The position numbers and the translations under genes were made by a program. Source: Burkholderiales bacterium UBA1834 (GTDB taxonomy: Bacteria > Pseudomonadota > Gammaproteobacteria > Burkholderiales > Burkholderiaceae_C). From it: 5,488 nt of DNA. The stretch spans positions 17,900 to 23,387 of the forward strand of contig DDJC01000058.1 in the NCBI GenBank assembly GCA_002339015.1, given 5' to 3'. The notes beneath the pieces were generated by a model. The model did no database searches, was not told where the DNA came from, and worked only from the letters and a program-made list of their open reading frames with translations. Below are positions 1 to 4,103 of the stretch, piece after piece. Numbering within the stretch: position 1 is the first letter of the stretch; every line of letters begins with the position of its first letter.

Positions 1-927
1 TACTGGGGCGCCCAGGTGATCATCAACCTGTTCTCGGCGATTCCCTTCGTCGGCCCTGACCTGGCCATCCTGATCCGCGGCGACTACGTCGTGGGCGATG
101 CCACGCTGAACCGCTTCTTCGCGCTGCACGTGATCGCCGTGCCGCTGGTGCTGCTGGGCCTGGTGGTGGCGCATTTGATCGCATTGCACGAAGTGGGCTC
201 CAACAACCCCGACGGCATCGAGATCAAGGCCAAGAAGGACGCCAACGGCATCCCGCTAGACGGTATCCCCTTCCACCCCTACTACACGGTGCACGACATC
301 ATGGGCGTGGCCGGCTTCCTGATCGTGTTCACGGCGGTGATCTTCTTCGCGCCGGAGTTCGGCGGCTACTTCCTGGAGTACAACAACTTCCTGCCGGCCG
401 ATCCCCTCAAGACGCCTTCGCACATCGCCCCCGTCTGGTACTTCACGCCGTTCTACTCGATGCTGCGTGCCACCACCGACTGGATGGTGCACGTGTTCGC
501 AGCTCTGCTCGGCCTGGCCGCCCTGCTGAACCTGGTCAAGGGCCAGGGCAGCAGCAGCGCCAAGATCGGCGGCATCATCGGCGCGGCTGTCTTCATCGCC
601 CTGCTGTACACCTTCGAGGCCAAGTTCTGGGGGGTGGTCGTGATGGGCGCCGCGGTGGTGATCCTGGCCTTCCTGCCCTGGCTGGACCACAGCCCGGTCA
701 AGTCGATCCGCTACCGCCCTGATTGGCACAAGATCGTCTACGGCGTGTTCGTGCTGAACTTCGTGATGCTGGGCTGGCTGGGCATCGAGCCCCCGTCGCC
801 CGTGTACGAGAAGATGGCGCAGATCGGAACGCTGCTGTACTTGGGGTTCTTCCTGCTGATGCCGTGGTGGAGCCAGCTGGGCACCTTCAAGCCGGTGCCC
901 GAGCGCGTGACCTACCACCCCCACTGA
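1..927 (+). CDS. petB: Cytochrome b subunit of the cytochrome bc1 complex (5' end outside window)
   Basis: This is the membrane-embedded, di-haem subunit of ubiquinol:cytochrome c oxidoreductase, which carries the quinol-oxidation (Qo) and quinone-reduction (Qi) sites. The frame is open from base 1, so the start and the first transmembrane helices are missing; 308 residues are visible. Seen in the sequence: the ATLNRFFALH segment followed by VAHLIALHEVGSNNP, giving two haem-ligand histidines of helix D at visible residues 43 and 58 with 14 residues between them. The Qo-site motif reads PVWY (visible 144-147, bases 430-441) in the context SHIAPVWYFTPFYSMLRA. Several hydrophobic helices follow, ending near LLYLGFFLLMPWW. 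Family knowledge: proteobacterial cytochrome b usually has PEWY or PVWY, and the PVWY form with a 14-residue His spacing is common in beta/gamma-proteobacteria. petC follows after 19 bases, so the two are cotranscribed; the Rieske gene petA would be expected just upstream. Confidence 0.97.
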   Translation, partial: YWGAQVIINLFSAIPFVGPDLAILIRGDYVVGDATLNRFFALHVIAVPLVLLGLVVAHLIALHEVGSNNPDGIEIKAKKDANGIPLDGIPFHPYYTVHDIMGVAGFLIVFTAVIFFAPEFGGYFLEYNNFLPADPLKTPSHIAPVWYFTPFYSMLRATTDWMVHVFAALLGLAALLNLVKGQGSSSAKIGGIIGAAVFIALLYTFEAKFWGVVVMGAAVVILAFLPWLDHSPVKSIRYRPDWHKIVYGVFVLNFVMLGWLGIEPPSPVYEKMAQIGTLLYLGFFLLMPWWSQLGTFKPVPERVTYHPH

Positions 928-946
928 GCGCCAGGAGCACACCAAC

Positions 947-1717
947 ATGATCAAACGCATCATCGCTTCGCTGCTGACCACGCTGGCGCTGGTCTCGGGC
1001 GCCCCGGCTGCCGAAGGTACGGCCCCGCTCGACCGTTTCCCCAAGGAGCGGGTGACCGACCTGGCCGCGCTGCAAAACGGCGCCAAGCTGTTCGTCAACT
1101 ACTGCCTGAACTGCCACTCGGCGGCCTTCGTGCGCTACAACCGCCTGAAGGACATCGGCCTCACGGACGACCAGATCAAGCAGAACCTGCTGTTCACCGC
1201 CGAGAAGGTGGGTGAGACCATGACCTCGGCCATCAAGCCGCGCGATGCCAAGGAGTGGTTTGGTGCCGTGCCGCCCGACCTTACCCTGGCCGCCCGCGCC
1301 CGGGCCAGCCATGCCGGCACCGGCCCCGACTGGCTCTACACCTACCTGCGCACCTTCTACAAAGACGACACCCGCCCCACGGGCTGGAACAACCTTGTCT
1401 TCCCCAATGTGGGCATGCCCCACGTGCTCTGGGAACTGCAGGGTGAACGCGCTGCGGTGTACAAGGAAGAAGTCGATCCGCATGATGAAAAAAAGAAGGT
1501 TCACACCTTCTCTGGATTCCAGCAGTTGACCCCGGGTAAAATGTCGGCCCAGGAGTACGACAGTGCGATGGCCGATCTGGTGGCCTACATGACGTGGATG
1601 GCTGAGCCGAACGCCCAGCACCGCATCCGCATCGGTGTGGGCGTGATGATTTTCCTCATCGGCTTCCTGTTCGTTGCCTGGCGATTGAACGCCGCGTTCT
1701 GGAAAGACGTGAAGTGA
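947..1717 (+). CDS. petC: Cytochrome c1, haem-binding subunit of the bc1 complex
   Basis: This 256-aa c-type cytochrome accepts electrons from the Rieske protein and passes them to a soluble cytochrome c on the periplasmic face. Visible features: an N-terminal signal peptide (about residues 1-22, hydrophobic core IIASLLTTLALVSG, likely cut after APAA); the covalent haem motif CLNCH at 53-57; the likely axial methionine at residue 157 in NVGMPHVLWEL; and a C-terminal transmembrane anchor at about 229-246 (VGVMIFLIGFLFVAW) followed by the short positive tail WKDVK. This is the normal cytochrome c1 layout and length. The ATG is supported by an AGGAG at 933-937, nine bases upstream, and the gap to petB is only 19 bases. 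A strong intrinsic terminator at 1756-1802 closes the unit, so petC is the last gene of the pet operon. Confidence 0.97.
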   Translation: MIKRIIASLLTTLALVSGAPAAEGTAPLDRFPKERVTDLAALQNGAKLFVNYCLNCHSAAFVRYNRLKDIGLTDDQIKQNLLFTAEKVGETMTSAIKPRDAKEWFGAVPPDLTLAARARASHAGTGPDWLYTYLRTFYKDDTRPTGWNNLVFPNVGMPHVLWELQGERAAVYKEEVDPHDEKKKVHTFSGFQQLTPGKMSAQEYDSAMADLVAYMTWMAEPNAQHRIRIGVGVMIFLIGFLFVAWRLNAAFWKDVK

Positions 1718-1755
1718 ACTGAGTGTCGACGGCGCCCTTGATCAAAGGGTGTCTG

Positions 1756-1802
1756 GCGCAGTGAACACCCTTCGCGGGGTGCCACTGCGCTTCGTTGTTT
1801 TT
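1756..1802 (+). terminator. Intrinsic terminator of the pet operon
   Basis: An 8-bp perfect stem GCGCAGTG (1756-1763) / CACTGCGC (1783-1790) continues, after a small internal loop (AA against C), into CACCC (1766-1770) / GGGTG (1777-1781) around a TTCGCG loop. The stem is followed by a T-rich run (TTCGTTGTTTTT, 1791-1802). It lies 38 bases after the petC stop and before the sspA ribosome-binding site, so it separates the bc1 operon from sspAB. A smaller imperfect hairpin just upstream (1735-1749) has no T-tract. Confidence 0.75.
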
Positions 1803-1838
1803 GGCATTTGCCTGTTTCTGATTGAGGATCCTGCCGCC

Positions 1839-2453
1839 ATGATGGTGCTTTATTCCGGTACGACTTGTCCTTATTCGCACCGCTGCCGCTTCGTGCTCTT
1901 CGAAAAGGGCATGGATTTCGAGATCCGCGACGTCGACGTCTTCGCCAAGCCGGAAGACATCGCCCTGATGAACCCTTACAACGAGGTGCCCATCCTCGTC
2001 GAGCGCGACCTGATCCTGTACGAGTCGCACATCATCAACGAGTACATCGACGAGCGCTTCCCCCATCCGCAGCTGATGCCCGGTGACCCGGTGGCCCGCG
2101 CCCGCGTGCGCCTGTTCCTGCTGAACTTCGAGAAGGAACTGTTCGCCCACGTGAACCTGCTCGAAGGCCGTGGCGGCCTCAAGGGCAACGACAAGCAACT
2201 CGAGAAGGCCCGCTCGCAGATCCGCGACCGCCTGACGCAGCTGGCGCCCATCTTCCTGAAGAACAAGTACATGCTGGGGGATGACTTCTCCATGCTGGAC
2301 GTGGCCATCGCGCCCCTGCTGTGGCGCCTGGATTACTATGGCATCGAGCTGTCGAAGAATGCGCTGCCGCTGCTGAAGTATGCTGAGCGCATCTTCTCGC
2401 GGCCCGCCTACATCGAGGCGCTGACGCCCTCCGAGAAGGTGATGCGCAAGTAA
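1839..2453 (+). CDS. sspA: Stringent starvation protein A (GST-fold RNA polymerase-associated regulator)
   Basis: SspA is a cytoplasmic, glutathione S-transferase-fold protein. In E. coli it binds RNA polymerase-sigma70 and alters promoter use in starvation and acid stress; it is not thought to be a true transferase. The 204-aa product has a thioredoxin-like N-terminal domain (MMVLYSGTTCPYSHRCRFVL; cysteines at 10 and 16), the conserved NEVPILV and LYESHIINEYIDERFP segments (about 48-75), and an all-helical C-terminal domain from about residue 85. The PHP triplet at 75-77 matches the surface-pocket residues (PHP84-86) reported as essential in E. coli SspA. I chose ATG 1839 because GAGGA at 1824-1828 lies ten bases upstream and homologues start MMVLYSGT; the frame stays open further upstream to 1749, but that stretch crosses the pet terminator. 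sspB starts 20 bases downstream, so the two are one operon. Confidence 0.96.
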   Translation: MMVLYSGTTCPYSHRCRFVLFEKGMDFEIRDVDVFAKPEDIALMNPYNEVPILVERDLILYESHIINEYIDERFPHPQLMPGDPVARARVRLFLLNFEKELFAHVNLLEGRGGLKGNDKQLEKARSQIRDRLTQLAPIFLKNKYMLGDDFSMLDVAIAPLLWRLDYYGIELSKNALPLLKYAERIFSRPAYIEALTPSEKVMRK

Positions 2454-2473
2454 CGACGACGAACCGGGATTTC

Positions 2474-3013
2474 ATGACCACGCCGACCGACGCCGACGCC
2501 CAGGGCAGTTCCACCCGCCCGTACCTGATCCGGGCCCTGCACGACTGGTGCACCGACAACGGCTTCACGCCCTACCTGGCGGTGTACGTCGACAAGACGG
2601 TGCAGGTGCCGCGCGAGTACGTCAAGAACAACGAGATCGTGCTCAACGTGAGCTTCGACGCCACGAGCCAGCTGCAGTTGGGCAACGAGTACATCGAGTT
2701 CAAGGCGCGATTCGGTGGGGTGGCGCGTGACATCGCGGTGCCGGTGGACCATGTGATCGCCATCTACGCCCGTGAGAACGGGCAGGGCATGGCGTTCCCG
2801 GTGCCAACGCCGCAGGACAGCGAAGACGGTGCCGAGGCGCCTGCTGCGGGTGAGCGCAAATCGGGCATCCGCCTGGCCAGCGTGCCAGACACGGATCCCG
2901 ATGCAGCTGTGGCGCTGGAGGTTGTGCCACAGGATGAGACTGGGGGGAATGATCCCGAGCCCCCTGCTGCGCCTCCGGGCGGCGGCAGACCGTCGCTGCG
3001 GCGCATCAAGTAA
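2474..3013 (+). CDS. sspB: ClpXP protease specificity-enhancing factor SspB
   Basis: SspB is a dimeric cytoplasmic adaptor that delivers ssrA-tagged peptides from stalled ribosomes to ClpXP. In this 179-aa protein the folded substrate-binding domain occupies about residues 14-105: TRPYLIRALHDWCTDNGFTPYLAV, then VQVPREYVKNNEIVLNVS, then the YIEFKARFGG and HVIAIYARENGQGM segments. An acidic, Pro/Ala/Gly-rich flexible linker follows (about 110-170). The protein ends with GGRPSLRRIK, matching the ClpX-docking tail (GRPALRVVK in E. coli); here a second arginine replaces a hydrophobic residue. The long disordered linker is normal for beta-proteobacterial SspB. The ribosome-binding site is weak (GGGA, 2466-2469), consistent with translation after sspA, 20 bases upstream. 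The stop precedes a tRNA gene by 67 bases. Confidence 0.96.
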   Translation: MTTPTDADAQGSSTRPYLIRALHDWCTDNGFTPYLAVYVDKTVQVPREYVKNNEIVLNVSFDATSQLQLGNEYIEFKARFGGVARDIAVPVDHVIAIYARENGQGMAFPVPTPQDSEDGAEAPAAGERKSGIRLASVPDTDPDAAVALEVVPQDETGGNDPEPPAAPPGGGRPSLRRIK

Positions 3014-3030
3014 GCGCCGGAAGTCATCAA

Positions 3031-3052
3031 GGGCTGCATTACAATGCGGCCC
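3031..3052 (+). promoter_or_regulatory. Inverted repeat spanning a tRNA -10-like box (promoter and/or sspB terminator)
   Basis: GGGCTGCATT (3031-3040) and AATGCGGCCC (3043-3052) form a 10-bp inverted repeat with one T/G mismatch (a G-U pair in RNA) around two central bases. TACAAT at 3040-3045 matches five of six bases of a sigma70 -10 box and sits 36 bases before the tRNA. No good -35 is seen at the right spacing. The repeat is followed by a pyrimidine-rich TTGCCTCTTCATT, so as RNA it could also act as a weak terminator for sspB. Both readings are inference. Confidence 0.4.
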
Positions 3053-3080
3053 TTGCCTCTTCATTGAAGAAAGCATGCAT

Positions 3081-3156
3081 GCCGCCTTAGCTCAGTTGGT
3101 AGAGCAACCGCCTTGTAAGCGGTAGGTCGTCAGTTCGAATCCGACAGGCGGCACCA
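3081..3156 (+). tRNA. tRNA-Thr (anticodon UGU)
   Basis: The 76-base gene folds as a full cloverleaf. The acceptor stem is GCCGCCT/AGGCGGC with an encoded CCA end (discriminator A). The D-arm has GCTC/GAGC with AGTTGGTA in the loop. The anticodon stem ACCGC/GCGGT encloses the loop CTTGTAA, giving anticodon TGT, which reads ACA and, depending on modification, other ACN threonine codons. The T-loop is TTCGAAT. The T-stem GTCAG/CCGAC carries one A-C mismatch at positions 52/62. An intrinsic terminator follows directly, so this is a single-tRNA transcript or the end of the sspB unit. Confidence 0.97.
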
Positions 3157-3160
3157 GACA

Positions 3161-3203
3161 AAAAACCCCTCAACACCGTACTGGTGCTGAGGGGTTTTTC
3201 TTT
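3161..3203 (+). terminator. Intrinsic terminator after tRNA-Thr
   Basis: AAAAACCCCTCAACACC (3161-3177) pairs with GGTGCTGAGGGGTTTTT (3183-3199) through one A/C mismatch, around the loop GTACT, and is followed by CTTT. With A-runs upstream and T-runs downstream it could terminate from both strands. It marks the end of the conserved housekeeping block. Confidence 0.9.
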
Positions 3204-3281
3204 GGGGGCTTGTTTGTGGGGCAGAGAGGCAACTGCGCACAGCTATAGTAGTGCCAGATACAAAAGAGGTGAGGGTGGATC

Positions 3282-3629
3282 GTGAAGAATCAGACAACGA
3301 ATTTCAGGGTGACCAAGAAACTGTCACCCGCGCAACCTGGTGCCATCAAGCTTGCCCGCCGCTATGGCGAGCAATTGGTTTGTGTTCGGCACCGCATTGA
3401 TCCTACGGGTACGACGCGAATCACTACGGTAGAACTTGTGGTTGATCAAGCGCCTATTGCCGTCAAGCCGGAGCAGATCGTGGGCGTTCGCATTGAGTAC
3501 CGCGAAGGGCTGCTGCGATCCGCCGTAGCGGCGGCAGGGGCAACATGGGATCGGCAGGCTGGTGTCTGGCGCATGCCGATGAAGACGGTTCGGCGCTTGC
3601 GCCTGCGAGACCGGGTTGTTGAGAAGTAG
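3282..3629 (+). CDS. Conserved hypothetical protein, 115 aa
   Basis: I cannot assign a function. The GTG start is supported by purine-rich GAGGG (3271-3275, six bases upstream), with a second candidate AGAGGT at 3265-3270. The product is small and very basic: an N-terminal KKLSPAQPGAIKLARRYG segment (12-29), a predicted beta-rich core LVCVRHRIDPTGTTRITTVELVVDQAPI (32-59), VGVRIEYREGLLRSAVAAAGATWD (67-90), and a W-containing end (VWRMPMKTVRRLRLRDRVV, 95-113). It has no signal peptide or membrane segment. From memory, proteins of this pattern recur as 'hypothetical protein' in beta- and gamma-proteobacterial genomes; that needs a database check. It stands alone between the tRNA terminator and the cassette array, where an integron integrase would normally lie, but it has no tyrosine-recombinase motif and runs in the wrong direction for one. 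No attC-type core precedes it, so it is not itself a cassette. Confidence 0.8.
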   Translation: MKNQTTNFRVTKKLSPAQPGAIKLARRYGEQLVCVRHRIDPTGTTRITTVELVVDQAPIAVKPEQIVGVRIEYREGLLRSAVAAAGATWDRQAGVWRMPMKTVRRLRLRDRVVEK

Positions 3630-3634
3630 CTATA

Positions 3635-3657
3635 TGTGGATTTCATATCTATCCACA
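3635..3657. repeat. 7-bp perfect inverted repeat between the 115-aa gene and the cassette array
   Basis: TGTGGAT (3635-3641) and ATCCACA (3651-3657) are perfect inverted copies with a nine-base spacer, starting six bases after the stop of the upstream gene. No T-run follows on either strand, so a terminator is unlikely. The right arm reads CTATCCACA, one mismatch from the DnaA-box consensus TTATCCACA, and the left arm is a poorer match. It could be an operator or a stem-loop in the 3' UTR; no role is shown. Confidence 0.5.
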
Positions 3658-3718
3658 AAAGGGCATAGATGGCCACTTCTTTCCAGTGGTGGCTGCCTGT
3701 CTCTGTCGTCTACATTGC

Positions 3719-3725
3719 GTTAGGC
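3719..3725 (+). other. Integron recombination core (GTTAGGC) at the left edge of the cassette array
   Basis: GTTAGGC fits the integron core consensus GTTRRRY, with recombination between G3719 and T3720. No matching RYYYAAC arm was found in the roughly 150 bases upstream, so this is not a complete attC. Two readings remain. The bases to its left (GTCGTCTACATTGC) may be an attI-like simple site; the pattern GTCG..CTA before the core loosely resembles attI1. Or only the G is chromosomal and TTAGGC is the left end of cassette 1, inserted at a secondary site. Confidence 0.5.
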
Positions 3726-3745
3726 AGCACACATCTCACCACGAG

Positions 3746-3773
3746 GTGACGATTCACACTACCTCAACATAAA
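3746..3773 (+). promoter_or_regulatory. Possible cassette-internal promoter
   Basis: GTGACG (3746-3751; four of six against TTGACA) lies 16 bases before CATAAA (3768-3773), in the most AT-rich part of the leader. An AGGAG follows at 3775-3779 but has no usable start codon behind it: the GTG there meets a stop after four codons. The match is weak, and is listed because a cassette with a 120-base leader may carry its own promoter. Confidence 0.2.
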
Positions 3774-3840
3774 TAGGAGTGACAGCGGATTAGATCCCAC
3801 TTAAGATCGACTCTATTCAGAGCAGAATGGAGATCTAGAC

Positions 3841-4029
3841 ATGAAATATCAATCCAAGTTCACAATTAAAAAGAGGCTGCTTAAAAGTGGCGAAAGATAC
3901 ATCGTTACTGAAAGAAGGGCTTTTAATTCTTCTGCACCACACCATGTGATAGAGCACAGCGCGCATTCCTTACTCGATGACGCACTTTCCGCATCTGCAT
4001 ACTTAGAGAAAGCCTGCGCACGAGCCTAA
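3841..4029 (+). CDS. Cassette-encoded small hypothetical protein, 62 aa
   Basis: Function not recognised. The ATG has a GGAG at 3829-3832, eight bases upstream. The N-terminal half is strongly basic (KFTIKKRLLKSGERYIVTERR, 6-26) and may form a beta-hairpin; the C-terminal half is likely helical (SLLDDALSASAYLEKACARA). There is no signal peptide or membrane span. Its TAA stop falls in the GCCTAAA that begins the attC site, the usual arrangement in integron cassettes, which supports both the gene and the cassette reading. Codons such as AAA, TTA, ATA and AGA are used freely, unlike the pet and ssp genes, suggesting a foreign origin. Size and basic character would fit an antitoxin or small regulator, but nothing in the sequence shows this. 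Confidence 0.7.
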   Translation: MKYQSKFTIKKRLLKSGERYIVTERRAFNSSAPHHVIEHSAHSLLDDALSASAYLEKACARA

Positions 4030-4103
4030 ATGTCAGGAATTTGAGGCGCGCGGCTTGCTGCCGAACAAATCATTCACGGTACGGATTAATTCAGGCGTTA
4101 GGT
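4024..4103 (+). other. attC1, degenerate integron attC site of cassette 1
   Basis: The right core is GTTAGGT at 4097-4103, preceded by CGGATTAATTCAGGC, which aligns with the usual L'-spacer pattern CGGCTTAACTCAAGC before the core. The left arm is ambiguous. GCCTAAA at 4024-4030 overlaps the stop codon of the 62-aa gene, gives an 80-bp site, and pairs through CCTAA/TTAGG and GAATT/AATTC. Alternatively, GCCGAAC at 4060-4066 followed by AAATCATTCA resembles a canonical left arm but would give only a 44-bp site, shorter than typical attC. I prefer 4024 because of the stop-codon overlap and better pairing. Pairing is weaker than in attC2, so this site may recombine poorly. Confidence 0.6.

Larger units (their letters stand above)
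3720..4097 (+). mobile_element. Integron gene cassette 1 (378 bp)
   Basis: This cassette runs from the recombination point after G3719 to the G of the next core at 4097. It carries an unusually long leader of about 120 bases, one small gene (3841-4029) and a degenerate attC that begins inside the gene's stop codon. When excised as a circle, its own left end TTAGGC would complete the attC and pair with GCCTAA at 4024-4029, six of seven bases of the R arms. It is visibly more AT-rich than the pet/ssp block. Confidence 0.65.

Noticed and set aside
256..1621. Long minus-strand open frames (256-1098 and 887-1621) opposite petB and petC
   Set aside because: They are antisense shadows of GC-rich coding DNA, rich in Arg/His/Gly/Gln, with no family resemblance; the plus-strand genes are certain.
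1749..1838. Upstream extension of sspA to the ATG at 1749
   Set aside because: The extra 30 residues would cross the pet terminator hairpin and precede a good ribosome-binding site; homologues start at MMVLYSGT.
2408..3076. 222-codon minus-strand frame opposite sspB
   Set aside because: It is a shadow of sspB with low-complexity His/Arg/Val-rich sequence and no motif.
3244..3249. TATAGT as a -10 box for the 115-aa gene
   Set aside because: No -35-like hexamer lies at 16-18 bases upstream; the nearest TTGTTT is 28 bases away. A promoter is likely in 3204-3281, but I cannot place it.
3446..3676. Minus-strand frame of 76 codons left of the array, checked as an intI remnant
   Set aside because: It has no tyrosine-recombinase motifs (no HxxR, no catalytic Tyr context) and mirrors the 115-aa gene; not an integrase fragment.
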